Notes: generated by a model not told the origin, from the letters alone. Shown: positions 9,754-18,703, counted from the first letter of the stretch. The stretch: DNA of 59,543 bases from Halobacillus locisalis (GCF_013694105.1 NZ_JACEFG010000006.1:1-59543), one strand, 5' to 3'. Numbers and translations are program-made.

Positions 9754-10944
9754 ATGACAAACTATACAGTAGTGATTCTTGCGGCAGGTCAAGGGAAGCG
9801 GATGAAGGCAGGTCGTAATAAACAATTCTTAATGATTGATCAGCAGCCACTGATTATACATACATTACAAGCATTTGAACGTGATGAATGGTGTGAGGAA
9901 ATCGTGTTGGTCACAAACCAGAAGGAGCGTACGGCGATGGAGGAACTCCTTGCCGCATCTGGTGTGAGTCAGCCTGTGCGTTTCGTAGATGGAGGTCTCG
10001 AGAGGCAGGATAGTGTGTTAGCTGGTCTTAGGGCGATCCAAAACACAACGGTTCCCGTGTTTATCCATGACGGGGCGCGGCCTTTTGTAAAACAGGAATC
10101 GTTGCACCGCTTGGCGGAAAAAGCGGAATCAGATCGTGCCGCCTTGCTAGCTGTGAAGGTGACAGACACGATCAAACAGAAGCAAAAGGATCAGTTGAAA
10201 ACGCTTGACCGGGATACGTTGTGGGCAGCTCAGACGCCTCAAGCCTTTTCTTATGACTTGATTGTCAGCGCGCATCAACAGGCAAGGAAAAGCGGATACT
10301 ACGGGACAGATGATGCCTCGCTTGTGGAGGAGTTAGGTGAAGCGGTCGCTATTGTTGAGGGAAGTTATGACAATATAAAACTTACGACACCAGAGGATCT
10401 ACATAAAGCAGAGGCTTACGTACGAAATCAGCGTGAAGGAAAGGTGGAGGATTCATCGATGTTTCGAATTGGACAAGGATTTGACGTTCATCAGTTGACG
10501 GAGGGCCGCCCTTGTATTATTGGGGGCATAGAAATCCCATTTGAGAAAGGATTGCTTGGCCATTCGGATGCGGATGTATTGCTTCATACCATCGCCGACG
10601 CTTGTTTAGGGGCGATTGGAGAAGGGGATATCGGAAAGCATTTTCCGGATACGGATCCTGAATTCAAAGATGCTGACTCGGGAAAACTCCTACGTCACGT
10701 ATGGGAGTTAGTTCAAGAGCGAGGGTATGAACTTGGGAATATCGACTGCACCATCATTGCAGAGGCTCCTAAGATGGCTCCGTACATTGAAGAGATTCGA
10801 GCGAATGTAGCACGTTTACTCGACGCGGATTCCAGTCGTATAAACGTAAAAGCAACGACGACAGAGAAGCTCGGCTTCGCAGGACGCAAGGAAGGGATTG
10901 CCGCTCAAGCGGTGGTTCTTTTGCAAAATAATCAACAATCGTAA
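9754..10944 (+). CDS. ispDF: Bifunctional IspD-IspF enzyme of the MEP isoprenoid pathway
   Basis: One open frame of 396 residues joins two enzymes of the non-mevalonate pathway. The N-terminal part (1 to about 228) is IspD, MEP cytidylyltransferase, with nucleotide-binding [24 protein letters not shown] and [10 protein letters not shown]. The C-terminal part (from about 236) is IspF, MEcPP synthase, with the metal ligands DVH in [18 protein letters not shown], and the ATTTEKLGF motif. IspE, which acts between the two steps, is not in the window. In B. subtilis ispD and ispF are separate neighbouring genes; here no stop intervenes. The ATG at 9754 is preferred over the GTG at 9745 from family alignment and ribosome-site spacing. 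IspF may also be made alone (see 10438-10461). Confidence 0.93.
   Translation: MTNYTVVILAAGQGKRMKAGRNKQFLMIDQQPLIIHTLQAFERDEWCEEIVLVTNQKERTAMEELLAASGVSQPVRFVDGGLERQDSVLAGLRAIQNTTVPVFIHDGARPFVKQESLHRLAEKAESDRAALLAVKVTDTIKQKQKDQLKTLDRDTLWAAQTPQAFSYDLIVSAHQQARKSGYYGTDDASLVEELGEAVAIVEGSYDNIKLTTPEDLHKAEAYVRNQREGKVEDSSMFRIGQGFDVHQLTEGRPCIIGGIEIPFEKGLLGHSDADVLLHTIADACLGAIGEGDIGKHFPDTDPEFKDADSGKLLRHVWELVQERGYELGNIDCTIIAEAPKMAPYIEEIRANVARLLDADSSRINVKATTTEKLGFAGRKEGIAAQAVVLLQNNQQS
10438..10461 (+). promoter_or_regulatory. Internal ribosome site and ATG before the IspF part
   Basis: Inside the fused gene, GGAAAGGTGGAGG (10438-10450) lies 8 bases before an in-frame ATG at 10459. That ATG begins [12 protein letters not shown], the normal N-terminus of a free-standing IspF. 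This looks like the original ispF translation start, still in place after the fusion. Confidence 0.6.
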
Positions 10945-11001
10945 GCAAAAAATGATAAAATAAAACAAGGTTAAGACCGGAATGACGAAGGGAGAATCAT
11001 T

Positions 11002-12471
11002 ATGTCGAATGAAGTACGTGTGCGTTATGCACCAAGTCCAACGGGGAATCTCCATATCGGAAATGCGAGAACAGCCCTATTCAATTACCTATATGCCAAA
11101 CACCTAGGTGGAACCATGGTGATTCGTATCGAGGATACGGATGAGAAGCGTAATGTAGAAGGTGGAGAAAGAAGTCAGCTCAATTACTTGAACTGGTTAG
11201 GAGTCGACTGGGAAGAGAGTCCGGATAAAGGTGGCGAATTTGGCCCATACCGTCAAATGGAACGTCTGGATATCTATAAGAAATATGTTGATGATTTGAT
11301 GGAGCGTGGTTTAGCTTATAAATGCTACATGACCTCCGAAGAACTCGAAGCCGAGCGCGAAGCTCAAATGGCTCGTGGCGAAGCGCCGAAATACTCTGGT
11401 GCTCATCGCGATTTGACTCAAGAGCAAATCGAACAATTCGAAGCGGAAGGTCGCGAACCGAGTATCCGCATTCGCGTACCTGAGAACACGACGTACACAT
11501 TCAATGATATCGTCCGTGGCGACATCACGTTTGAATCCAGCGATTTCGGTGACTGGGTCATCGTAAAGAAAAACGGTACACCGACATACAATTTCGCTGT
11601 AGCCATTGATGATCATTTGATGGCCATTTCTCACGTGTTGCGTGGGGAAGAGCATATTTCGAATACACCGAAGCAAATGATGGTGTATAACGCGTACGGT
11701 TGGGAGCCGCCAAAGTTCGGCCATATGACGCTGATTTTGAATGAAGATCGTAAGAAATTAAGTAAGCGCGATGAGCACATTCTTCAGTTCATCGAGCAGT
11801 ATAAGAACCTTGGGTACCTTCCAGAAGCGTTATTCAATTTCATTACGTTATTGGGTTGGTCTCCAGTCGGTGAAGAAGAGATCTTCACGCAAGAGAAACT
11901 GATTGAGATTTTCGACGCTGATCGCTTATCCACGTCCCCAGCTGTCTTCGATGCTGCTAAGTTGAAGTGGATGAACAACCAGTACATCAAAGCTTCAGAT
12001 ATTGAGCAAGTAGAAGAACTGGCTTTGCCTCACTTAGTGGAAGCAGGACGTCTATCGAATGATATGAGTGAAGCGGATCGTAAGTGGGCGCGTGAATTGA
12101 TTGCTCTCTATCATGATCAATTGAGCTATGGTGCTGAAATTGTTGAACTGACAGAGTTATTCTTCAAACAAGAGATTGATTACGATGAAGAAGCGATGAA
12201 CGTGCTTGAAGGTGAGCAAGTACCGGAAGTGCTTGAAGTCTTCAAGAAAAATTTGAACGAGCTGGATGAATTCACACCAGAAAACATCAAGAAGCAAATC
12301 AAAGCGGTCCAAAAAGAAACCGGTCATAAAGGCAAGAAGCTCTTCATGCCGATCCGTGTTGCGACAACTGGTCAAACGCACGGTCCTGAACTGCCGAACG
12401 CGATTCATTTGCTTGGGCTTGAGACGGTAACCGTCCGTTTGAATGACGTATTGTCAAAACTCCAAGGCTAA
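11002..12471 (+). CDS. gltX: Glutamyl-tRNA synthetase
   Basis: GltX is a class I synthetase that charges tRNA(Glu); in Bacillaceae it also misacylates tRNA(Gln) for later amidation. The 489-residue protein has the HIGH-type motif HIGN in [13 protein letters not shown] near residue 9 and the KMSKS-type motif KLSKR near 253, with the anticodon-binding domain filling the C-terminal third. A GGGAGA ribosome site precedes the ATG. It follows ispDF by 57 bases without an obvious terminator, so it may be read from upstream. Downstream lies the cysteine T-box, as in B. subtilis. Confidence 0.97.
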   Translation: MSNEVRVRYAPSPTGNLHIGNARTALFNYLYAKHLGGTMVIRIEDTDEKRNVEGGERSQLNYLNWLGVDWEESPDKGGEFGPYRQMERLDIYKKYVDDLMERGLAYKCYMTSEELEAEREAQMARGEAPKYSGAHRDLTQEQIEQFEAEGREPSIRIRVPENTTYTFNDIVRGDITFESSDFGDWVIVKKNGTPTYNFAVAIDDHLMAISHVLRGEEHISNTPKQMMVYNAYGWEPPKFGHMTLILNEDRKKLSKRDEHILQFIEQYKNLGYLPEALFNFITLLGWSPVGEEEIFTQEKLIEIFDADRLSTSPAVFDAAKLKWMNNQYIKASDIEQVEELALPHLVEAGRLSNDMSEADRKWARELIALYHDQLSYGAEIVELTELFFKQEIDYDEEAMNVLEGEQVPEVLEVFKKNLNELDEFTPENIKKQIKAVQKETGHKGKKLFMPIRVATTGQTHGPELPNAIHLLGLETVTVRLNDVLSKLQG

Positions 12472-12475
12472 TTCG

Positions 12476-12504
12476 TTCACAAAAGACCCGTTTTGTCATA
12501 TAGT
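12476..12504 (+). promoter_or_regulatory. Promoter of the cysE-cysS T-box operon
   Basis: TTCACA (12476-12481), a 17-base spacer and TATAGT (12499-12504). Its transcript would start near 12511, just before the T-box leader. Confidence 0.65.
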
Positions 12505-12516
12505 AGAGATATCTAT

Positions 12517-12757
12517 AAAGAACGCTGAAGAGGAGAAGTAGAAGGGTCCTTTCCTTACACAGAGAAAACCACCGTGGCTGAAAGTGGTTGAAGTGGAGTC
12601 CTTTGAAATGCACCTCAGAGTCTTGTGCCGAAACCGGAGTAGGCAGAAGCGGTCACCTGCCGTTATACAGGAGAAGTGGGGAATCCGTCATTTCCCAAAC
12701 AGAGTGGAACCACGTGTAGCGCGTCTCTGTGCCTAACCGCACAGAGGCGCGCTTTTT
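12517..12757 (+). ncRNA. T-box riboswitch, cysteine-specific
   Basis: The leader has the T-box hallmark AGTGGAACCACG (12702-12713), whose bulge pairs with the uncharged tRNA acceptor end. A stem I region (about 12520-12640) holds the candidate specifier TGC at 12609-12611 in the context GAAATGCACCTC; this codon fits tRNA(Cys). A strong terminator follows (12718-12732 paired with 12739-12753, then T5). Binding of uncharged tRNA(Cys) would favour the antiterminator and switch on cysE, cysS and downstream genes. The specifier position is read from sequence context, not from a folded model. Confidence 0.9.
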
Positions 12758-12790
12758 AATTAGATAAGAAGAATATGATTTTTATTGTTG

Positions 12791-12905
12791 GCTAGCTCCA
12801 GCGTCCAGCCACTCGCACATAAGCAATCCGTTTTCGGGAGAGAAGAACATCTTCCTCCGGCCGTTTTGCTTATGGGTGTCGTGTCTCTCAGGGCGCTTGC
12901 GCATT
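12791..12905 (+). repeat. Palindromic Bacillaceae-type repeat (MITE-like)
   Basis: This segment opens with GCTAGCTCCAGCGTCCAGCC, has a perfect inner stem CATAAGCAA (12818-12826) with TTGCTTATG (12866-12874), and closes with GGGCGCTTGCGC. The order of parts matches from memory a family of short palindromic repeats scattered through Bacillaceae genomes. It encodes no protein. It lies inside the transcribed leader, between the T-box terminator and cysE. I see no second copy in this window. Confidence 0.6.
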
Positions 12906-12939
12906 TCTTATATTGACATGAAAAAGGAGGAGAGCAAGT

Positions 12940-13590
12940 ATGGGACTTTTGAAGATGTTTAAAGCGGATGTCGATGTCGTGTTCGAACAAGACCCTGCCG
13001 CTCGTTCTTATTTGGAAGTGATTCTAACGTATTCTGGCTTGCATGCCATTTGGGCGCATCGGGTGGCCCATGCTTGTTTCAAGAGAAAATTCTTTTTCTT
13101 GGCTCGTGTCATTTCGCAGATCAGCCGTTTTTTTACAGGAATTGAGATTCATCCAGGGGCCAAAATAGGTCAACGGTTTTTCATTGACCATGGAATGGGG
13201 GTCGTCATCGGAGAGACGTGTGAAATCGGTGATAACGTCACGATTTTCCAAGGCGTTACATTAGGTGGAACAGGGAAAGAAAAAGGAAAACGACATCCGA
13301 CGCTTTTAGATAATTCATTAGTGGCAACCGGAGCGAAAGTCCTTGGTTCGATTACCATTGGGGAAAACTCGAAAGTAGGAGCGGGATCTGTTGTCTTAAA
13401 CGATGTTCCAGATAACTCAACAGTCGTCGGAATACCAGGTCGTGTCGTCATTCAGAACGGTAAGAAAGTAAGGAAGAAGGACTTGGATCACCATAAACTT
13501 CCCGACCCAGTGTATGACCGCTTGAACCATTTAGAAACAGAACTCGAACAATTGCGAGAAGAAATTAAAGAAGCTAAAGGAGTGAAGTAA
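12940..13590 (+). CDS. cysE: Serine O-acetyltransferase
   Basis: CysE makes O-acetylserine from serine and acetyl-CoA, the carbon skeleton for cysteine. The 216-residue protein is the short Gram-positive form. A helical N-terminal part (1-65) is followed by a left-handed beta helix of hexapeptide repeats (about 66-170), including [20 protein letters not shown] and the GGTGK loop near 111, and a charged C-terminal helix. AAGGAGGAGAG precedes the ATG. It is the first gene behind the cysteine T-box and abuts cysS, so cysteine synthesis and its loading onto tRNA respond to the same signal. Confidence 0.96.
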   Translation: MGLLKMFKADVDVVFEQDPAARSYLEVILTYSGLHAIWAHRVAHACFKRKFFFLARVISQISRFFTGIEIHPGAKIGQRFFIDHGMGVVIGETCEIGDNVTIFQGVTLGGTGKEKGKRHPTLLDNSLVATGAKVLGSITIGENSKVGAGSVVLNDVPDNSTVVGIPGRVVIQNGKKVRKKDLDHHKLPDPVYDRLNHLETELEQLREEIKEAKGVK

Positions 13591-13591
13591 C

Positions 13592-14992
13592 GTGGCGATT
13601 CGCGTATTCAACACACTGACACGTAACAAAGAACCATTTGAACCCCTAGAGGAAGGCAAAGTGAAGATGTATGTGTGCGGTCCAACCGTTTATAACTATA
13701 TTCATATCGGGAATGCACGCCCGGCCATAGTGTTCGATACTGTCCGTCGGTATTTCGAGTACCGCGGCTATGAAGTACACTACGTCCTGAATTTCACGGA
13801 TGTTGATGACAAATTGATCAAAGCAGCCAATGAAATGGGGGAAGGGGTCACGGAGGTGGCCAATCGATTTATTGCGGCCTATAAAGAAGACGTTGGCGCA
13901 TTAGGAGTCAAGGAAGCGGTCGATCACCCGCGCGTGACAGAAAACATGGATGAGATTGTCGACTTCATCAAAGGGTTGATTGAAAAAGGCTTCGCTTATG
14001 AATCTGGCGGAGATGTCTACTTCCGTACACGCTCCTTCGACACATACGGAAAGCTGTCTCATCAGTCGATTGATGAATTGCGTTCTGGTGCCAGAATTGA
14101 GGTCGGGGACAAGAAAGAAGATCCCCTCGACTTCACGCTCTGGAAGGATGCGAAGCCTGGGGAGATTTCTTGGGAAAGCCCTTGGGGTACAGGGAGGCCA
14201 GGGTGGCACATCGAATGTTCCGCGATGGCTAAAAAGTATTTAGGAGACACGATCGACATTCACGCAGGAGGACAGGACTTGACGTTCCCTCACCACGAAA
14301 ACGAAATTGCCCAGTCCGAAGCGCATAACGACCAATCGTTCGCTCGCTATTGGATGCACAATGGGTACATCAATATCGAGAATGAAAAGATGTCCAAATC
14401 ATTAGGGAACTTTGTGTTAGCTCACGACTTAGTGAAAGAGCATGATCCTCAAGTTATCCGCTTCTTCATGTTGAGTGTTCAGTACCGTCATCCGATTAAC
14501 TTCAGCAACGAATTGCTGAAAGGTGCGAAAAGTAGTTTTGAGCGACTGAAAAATGCTTATGAGAACGTCAAGCACCGTAAAGAAACGAGTCTTGATTTAA
14601 CCGGCGATCACCAGAAGTGGCTCGATGAAATTACAGCACAGAAAGAACAGTTCATCACAGAAATGGATGATGATTTCAATACAGCGAATGCCATTTCAGT
14701 CCTTTTCGATTTAGCAAAATCAGCGAACTTGTACCTTCAAGAGTCTCAAACCCATTCCGACGTGTTAAATGCGTATGAAGATACATTTAAAGAGTTGACT
14801 GGAGTATTGGGACTTGAGATCGAAGCAACGGAAGAACTGTTGGATGAAGACATCGAAGCGTTGCTTGAAGAACGAATCCAGGCAAGAAAAGACCGGAACT
14901 TCGAGCGAGCGGACCAAATACGTGATGAGCTGAAAGACCGGAACATTATCCTTGAAGATACATCGCAAGGCACGCGTTGGAAGCGAGGGTAA
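13592..14992 (+). CDS. cysS: Cysteinyl-tRNA synthetase
   Basis: CysS is a class I synthetase using a tightly bound zinc to recognise cysteine. In 466 residues it shows the HIGH motif HIGN and zinc ligand Cys28 in [18 protein letters not shown], further ligands in WHIECSAMA and [11 protein letters not shown], and the KMSKS motif in [10 protein letters not shown]. The start is GTG, one base after the cysE stop, with its ribosome site AAAGGAGTGA inside cysE. It is expected to be controlled by the upstream T-box. Confidence 0.97.
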   Translation: MAIRVFNTLTRNKEPFEPLEEGKVKMYVCGPTVYNYIHIGNARPAIVFDTVRRYFEYRGYEVHYVLNFTDVDDKLIKAANEMGEGVTEVANRFIAAYKEDVGALGVKEAVDHPRVTENMDEIVDFIKGLIEKGFAYESGGDVYFRTRSFDTYGKLSHQSIDELRSGARIEVGDKKEDPLDFTLWKDAKPGEISWESPWGTGRPGWHIECSAMAKKYLGDTIDIHAGGQDLTFPHHENEIAQSEAHNDQSFARYWMHNGYINIENEKMSKSLGNFVLAHDLVKEHDPQVIRFFMLSVQYRHPINFSNELLKGAKSSFERLKNAYENVKHRKETSLDLTGDHQKWLDEITAQKEQFITEMDDDFNTANAISVLFDLAKSANLYLQESQTHSDVLNAYEDTFKELTGVLGLEIEATEELLDEDIEALLEERIQARKDRNFERADQIRDELKDRNIILEDTSQGTRWKRG

Positions 14993-14997
14993 CGGGT

Positions 14998-15396
14998 ATG
15001 TCTATACAGAATGCAAAACAAATGAAAAGCTTAGCCTTAGCGTACATGGGCGATTCCGTGTATGAATTGTATGTAAGGCGCCACCTGCTTGAGGGTGGAG
15101 AAGTGATGCCGCAGCAACTGCACCAAGCCGCCGTGAAATTCGTGTCTGCTAATGCGCAAGCCGACGTGGTCGCTTATTGGAAAGAAGAAGGACGATTGAC
15201 GGAAGAAGAGGAAGGGGTACTCAGACGAGGGCGCAATGCAAAGTCTGGGTCCGTTCCTAAGAATACAGATGTCCAGACGTACCGGAATTCGACTGGATTC
15301 GAAGCGGTTCTCGGGTTCTTGTATTTAGATGGACAAACCGAAAGACTAGAACAGTTGATCTCACAATCAATAGAATACGTAGAGAAAGGAGTGTAA
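14998..15396 (+). CDS. mrnC: Mini-ribonuclease 3 (23S rRNA maturation)
   Basis: MrnC trims the ends of 23S rRNA precursors. At 132 residues it contains only the RNase III catalytic domain: ALAYMGDSVYELYVRRHL (about 13-30) carries the acidic catalytic box, and RRGRNAKSG and NTDVQTYRNSTGFEAVLGFL hold the second acidic cluster. There is no double-stranded-RNA-binding domain, as is normal for this family. The ATG at 14998 lies 3 bases past the cysS stop with only a weak ribosome site (GCGAGGGTAACGG), suggesting coupling to cysS. Confidence 0.94.
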   Translation: MSIQNAKQMKSLALAYMGDSVYELYVRRHLLEGGEVMPQQLHQAAVKFVSANAQADVVAYWKEEGRLTEEEEGVLRRGRNAKSGSVPKNTDVQTYRNSTGFEAVLGFLYLDGQTERLEQLISQSIEYVEKGV

Positions 15397-15400
15397 GGAC

Positions 15401-16144
15401 ATGAAAGATGAATGGATTATCGGAAAGAATCCTGTTCAGGAAGCGTTGCGTTCTGGACGAGCAATAAATAAGGTTTGGGTATCTGACCAGCTACAGCATC
15501 AGGCGGTGAAAAAACTTGAACAATTAGCCAAAGAAAATGGGGTGAACGTTCAAAAAGTACCGAAGAAAAAAATCGATCAACTCGTAGATGGAAACCATCA
15601 AGGCGTAGTGGCTTCTGTTGCAGCTTATGAATACAGTGACATTGAAGATCTGTTCGCCAAAGCAGAAGAAAAAGGAGAAGCTCCGTTCTTTATCATTTGT
15701 GACGAAATTGAGGACCCTCATAACTTGGGATCTATTCTGCGTACAGCAGATGCTGCGGGCGCACACGGGGTCATCATTCCGAAGAGACGATCGGTTTCGT
15801 TGACGGCTACCGTTGCCAAAACTTCAACCGGTGCGATTGAATATATTCCTGTCGCTCGCGTCACGAACTTGGCGAGAACGATTGATGAGCTCAAAGAGCG
15901 TTTTGTTTGGGTCGTGGGCACAGATGCAGAAGGTACGGAAGATTACCGTCAGTTAGATGGGGGAATGGCCATCGCGCTCGTGATCGGCAGCGAAGGTCGA
16001 GGAATGAGTCGTCTTACGAAGGACAAGTGTGACTGGACTGTCAGCCTCCCGATGGCAGGGCAAGTGACTTCGTTAAATGCCTCAGTCGCCGCATCTCTCT
16101 TGATGTATGAAGTTTATAGAAAGCGTCACCCCATTGGGGAGTAA
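15401..16144 (+). CDS. rlmB: 23S rRNA 2'-O-methyltransferase, SpoU family
   Basis: RlmB methylates a conserved guanosine ribose in the peptidyl-transferase region of 23S rRNA (G2251 in E. coli numbering). The 247-residue protein has the N-terminal L30e-like substrate-binding domain (1-75) and a C-terminal SPOUT knot. The SPOUT motifs are NLGSILRTADAAGAHG, VIGSEGRGMS and LPMAGQVTSLNASVAASLLM. AGAAAGGAGTG precedes the ATG; the gap to mrnC is 4 bases. Its neighbours mrnC and rae1 also act on the ribosome. The exact target nucleotide is assigned by family only. Confidence 0.93.
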   Translation: MKDEWIIGKNPVQEALRSGRAINKVWVSDQLQHQAVKKLEQLAKENGVNVQKVPKKKIDQLVDGNHQGVVASVAAYEYSDIEDLFAKAEEKGEAPFFIICDEIEDPHNLGSILRTADAAGAHGVIIPKRRSVSLTATVAKTSTGAIEYIPVARVTNLARTIDELKERFVWVVGTDAEGTEDYRQLDGGMAIALVIGSEGRGMSRLTKDKCDWTVSLPMAGQVTSLNASVAASLLMYEVYRKRHPIGE

Positions 16145-16147
16145 ATT

Positions 16148-16657
16148 ATGATCGTTCTCATTGTGGATGGCTATAATATGATTGGCGCTTGGCCGGAGCT
16201 TAAAAAGTTAAAAGAAACGGACTTAGGCCAAGCGCGGGACCTTCTCATAGAAATGATGGCCGAATACCAGTCGTACACAGGAGATCGACTCATTATCGTT
16301 TTTGATGCTTATCATGTGAGAGGACTTGCGAAGAAGCAGAAGAGTTATAAAGTCGAAGTCATCTTCACTAAAGAAAACGAAACGGCAGACGAACGGATCG
16401 AGAGACTTGCAGGTGAGTTGAATGACGTCCGAACCCAAGTCTATGTCGCTACATCAGACTACGCGGAACAACGGACGATTTTCGGTCAAGGTGCATTCCG
16501 TAAGTCAGCAAGAGAGTTATATATCGAAGTCAAGAACATTGAAAAAGCCATTAAGAAAGATGTCGAAACGCACAATCAGGTTCAATACCAACCGAAAATT
16601 CCGATGAATAAAGAGATGAGGGATTTATTTGAAAAGTGGCGTCGAGGAGATAAATAA
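16148..16657 (+). CDS. rae1: Rae1 (YacP), ribosome-associated A-site endonuclease
   Basis: YacP-family proteins have a NYN/PIN-like nuclease fold. The B. subtilis member Rae1 cuts certain mRNAs in the ribosomal A site. The 169-residue product starts MIVLIVDGYNMIGAWPEL, with the first acidic metal ligand in VDGYN. Further acidic residues follow in IIVFDAYH and in the region ENETADERIE, and the C-terminus is a basic tail. The gene begins 3 bases after rlmB, whose end supplies the weak ribosome site. Family membership is secure; mRNA targets cannot be predicted. Confidence 0.92.
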   Translation: MIVLIVDGYNMIGAWPELKKLKETDLGQARDLLIEMMAEYQSYTGDRLIIVFDAYHVRGLAKKQKSYKVEVIFTKENETADERIERLAGELNDVRTQVYVATSDYAEQRTIFGQGAFRKSARELYIEVKNIEKAIKKDVETHNQVQYQPKIPMNKEMRDLFEKWRRGDK

Positions 16658-16670
16658 TTCTGACAACTTG

Positions 16671-16700
16671 TTGACGCTTTTCAAATCTTTCCTGTATAAT
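16671..16700 (+). promoter_or_regulatory. SigA-type promoter of sigH
   Basis: TTGACG (16671-16676), an 18-base spacer and a perfect TATAAT (16695-16700) lie between rae1 and sigH. In B. subtilis the equivalent promoter is repressed by AbrB; no AbrB site can be recognised by sequence alone. Confidence 0.8.
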
Positions 16701-16738
16701 ATTGCTATATTGAGGTAGCACGGTCGGGGGGATCCTGT

Positions 16739-17395
16739 GTGAGCATCATTCAAACGAAGACAGACATCAATGAAGTGGATCTGAGTAAACTTGATGATGA
16801 AGCGATCATTGAACGGATCAATCAAGGTCAGGTTCAAGCGCTCGATTATTTAATCAATAAGTACAAAAATTTTGTTCGCGCTAAAGCCCGGACTTATTTT
16901 CTTATTGGTGCAGATAGGGAAGATATCGTCCAAGAAGGTATGATCGGTCTATATAAAGCCATTCGAGATTACCGTGAAGGAAAACTCTCTTCTTTCAAGG
17001 CTTTTGCTGAATTATGTGTCACCCGCCAGATTATTACCGCTATTAAAACCGCCACAAGACAGAAACACATCCCGTTGAATTCTTACGTATCGCTAGACAA
17101 GCCAATTTACGACGAAGAGTCGGACCGTACACTGCTTGACGTTATTGGTGGGTCTAAAGCCATCGACCCACAAGAATTGATTGTAAACAAAGAGAAACTG
17201 TTCGATATGGAAGAGAAAATCTCTGAATTGCTCAGTGATTTAGAGAAAAAAGTACTAGCCTTATATTTGGACGGGCAATCCTATCAAGAGATATCGGTGG
17301 AGCTTGACCGCCATGTGAAGTCGATTGATAATGCGCTGCAACGTGTCAAAAGGAAGCTGGAAAAGTACTTGGAAATCAGCGAAATTACGCTCTAG
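16739..17395 (+). CDS. sigH: RNA polymerase sigma-H factor, early sporulation
   Basis: SigH (Spo0H) directs transcription of early sporulation, transition-phase and competence genes. The 218-residue protein has sigma region 2 (about 20-95), with AREDIVQEGMIGLYKAIRDY-type core sequence near residue 58. Region 4 lies at the C-terminus (about 150-210), with a helix-turn-helix around YLDGQSYQEISVELDRHVKS. The start is GTG behind a G-rich ribosome site (GGGGGG). It has its own promoter and is followed by the rpmG promoter, matching B. subtilis order. Length is typical of the family (218). Confidence 0.97.
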   Translation: MSIIQTKTDINEVDLSKLDDEAIIERINQGQVQALDYLINKYKNFVRAKARTYFLIGADREDIVQEGMIGLYKAIRDYREGKLSSFKAFAELCVTRQIITAIKTATRQKHIPLNSYVSLDKPIYDEESDRTLLDVIGGSKAIDPQELIVNKEKLFDMEEKISELLSDLEKKVLALYLDGQSYQEISVELDRHVKSIDNALQRVKRKLEKYLEISEITL

Positions 17396-17403
17396 ATGTC
17401 TGA

Positions 17404-17432
17404 TTGACAGTCGATTGGAAGCGTGCTACATT
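17404..17432 (+). promoter_or_regulatory. Promoter of rpmG-secE
   Basis: A perfect TTGACA (17404-17409), a 17-base spacer and TACATT (17427-17432) lie just after the sigH stop codon. Confidence 0.7.
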
Positions 17433-17472
17433 ATACTAAGTGTGAAAACCTCGTGCGAAGAGGTGAATAGGT

Positions 17473-17622
17473 ATGCGTAAAAAAGTGATTTTAGCTTGTA
17501 CGGAATGTTTAAGCCGTAATTATAGTTCATATACAAATCGATCGAATCAATCAGAGCGTCTAGAAGTGCGTAAATTTTGCAAGCGTTGTGGGAAACATAC
17601 TTTACACCGTGAGACAAAGTAG
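17473..17622 (+). CDS. rpmG: Ribosomal protein L33, zinc-ribbon form
   Basis: This 49-residue protein begins [17 protein letters not shown] and ends [15 protein letters not shown]. The two CXXC pairs make it the zinc-containing (C+) L33 paralogue rather than the Cys-free form induced by zinc starvation. AGAGGTGA precedes the ATG. It sits between sigH and secE, the same place as rpmGB in B. subtilis. Length is normal for L33. Confidence 0.95.
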   Translation: MRKKVILACTECLSRNYSSYTNRSNQSERLEVRKFCKRCGKHTLHRETK

Positions 17623-17655
17623 ACAAGCATGACGCAAGTTTGGGGGTATGCTGGT

Positions 17656-17826
17656 ATGTTTAAGTTCTTTCAAAACGTTTCTCGAGAAATGAAGAAAGTG
17701 AGCTGGCCTAAAGGTCAAGAACTTACACGCTACACGATTACTGTACTTGCAACAGTAGCTTTCGTAGCTGTATTCTTTGCTATTGTAGACCTTGGCATTT
17801 CGCAAATACTTGAACTTATTTCTTAA
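17656..17826 (+). CDS. secE: SecE subunit of the Sec translocase
   Basis: SecE clamps SecY in the protein-export channel. The 56-residue product is the short Gram-positive type. An amphipathic helix (FFQNVSREMKKVSWPKG) with the conserved VSWP hinge is followed by a single transmembrane helix (about 27-50). The ATG at 17656 follows TTGGGGGT with suitable spacing; a longer in-frame reading from 17629 is not supported by family length. secE-nusG adjacency is conserved widely. Confidence 0.93.
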   Translation: MFKFFQNVSREMKKVSWPKGQELTRYTITVLATVAFVAVFFAIVDLGISQILELIS

Positions 17827-17846
17827 GAATAGTAGTGTTCATTTTA

Positions 17847-17855
17847 TGCTATAAT
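17847..17855 (+). promoter_or_regulatory. Extended -10 promoter candidate before nusG
   Basis: TGCTATAAT is a perfect extended -10 element; no good -35 box is present. A transcript would start near 17862 and meet a terminator hairpin 12 bases later. Confidence 0.45.
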
Positions 17856-17873
17856 AGAAAATAGACTTACTAA

Positions 17874-17896
17874 AAACCCGTTCAGCGGGTTTTTTC
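17874..17896 (+). terminator. Terminator or attenuator between secE and nusG
   Basis: A 7-bp stem (AAACCCG with CGGGTTT) followed by TTTT. It would end most rpmG-secE transcripts, or attenuate transcripts that start at the extended -10 just upstream. Confidence 0.75.
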
Positions 17897-17961
17897 ATGT
17901 TGGAATACTTTCATTAATTTTAGATACAAGGGAGGGAAGGGCAAGTACTTGTCCTGCAATA

Positions 17962-18501
17962 ATGGAAAAAAGATGGTACGTTGTTCACACCTATTCAGGT
18001 TATGAAAACAAAGTGAAAACCAACCTTGAGAAACGAGTAGAATCAATGGGAATGGAAGATAAAATCTTCCGCGTGCTCGTTCCTGAAGATGAAGAAACGG
18101 AAATTAAGAACGGTAAGCGAAAAGTTGCAAAGAAAAAAGTGTTCCCTGGTTACGTATTAGCTGAAATGGTGATGACGGATGATTCTTGGTATGTCGTTCG
18201 AAACACTCCTGGTGTGACAGGGTTCGTCGGATCGACTGGTTCTGGTTCTAAACCTATCCCTCTCTTACCAGAAGAAGCTGAGACGGTCCTGAAACGAATG
18301 GGTATGAACGAGCAACCGAAAACAGAGGTTGACTTCGAAGTGAAGGAAAGTGTTAAAGTAATAGATGGACCTTTCGCTAACTTCACAGGTACAATCGAAT
18401 ATATCGATTTGGACAAGCAGAAAGTGAAAGTCCACGTTAATATGTTCGGAAGAGAAACGCCGGTTGAGCTGGACTTCTCTCAGATAGAGAAACTAAGCTA
18501 A
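17962..18501 (+). CDS. nusG: Transcription elongation factor NusG
   Basis: NusG binds the RNA polymerase clamp and, in Bacillus, also promotes sequence-specific pausing. The 179-residue protein has the NGN domain (1 to about 110, starting KRWYVVHTYSGYENKVK) and a C-terminal KOW domain (VIDGPFANFTGTIEYID). The ATG at 17962 agrees with the family N-terminus. Its only purine-rich ribosome site, GGGAGGGAAGGG at 17930-17941, is 20 bases away, which is unusually far; no nearer in-frame start exists. It stands between secE and rplK as in relatives. Confidence 0.96.
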   Translation: MEKRWYVVHTYSGYENKVKTNLEKRVESMGMEDKIFRVLVPEDEETEIKNGKRKVAKKKVFPGYVLAEMVMTDDSWYVVRNTPGVTGFVGSTGSGSKPIPLLPEEAETVLKRMGMNEQPKTEVDFEVKESVKVIDGPFANFTGTIEYIDLDKQKVKVHVNMFGRETPVELDFSQIEKLS

Positions 18502-18567
18502 GCATGGAAGTGGTGGCTTAGTACAGGAGTAAACCATAACTCATTTTATAAAAAATGGTCCTTCCCC

Positions 18568-18596
18568 TTGCGTTGTTCCAGAATTAATGCTAAAAT
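18568..18596 (+). promoter_or_regulatory. Promoter of rplK-rplA
   Basis: TTGCGT (18568-18573), a 17-base spacer and TAAAAT (18591-18596) preceded by an extended TGC. A perfect 6-bp hairpin (18614-18619 with 18625-18630) lies in the resulting leader, which runs to 18703. Confidence 0.65.
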
Positions 18597-18703
18597 TCTT
18601 ATGTTCTTTATGTGCCTCGAATCCCGAGGCGTTGATGCATATTGCATAGAGTGGGAGGGGCATTCCCTATTACCACATCACGGACTTTAAGGAGGTGTGT
18701 CTC

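Noticed and set aside
10438-10461. Annotating ispD and ispF as two separate genes
   Set aside because: No stop codon separates them and the frame is continuous; the internal start is listed as a possible second product instead.
11311-11724. A 137-codon minus-strand frame inside gltX
   Set aside because: It overlaps well-conserved gltX sequence and lacks a ribosome site and promoter.
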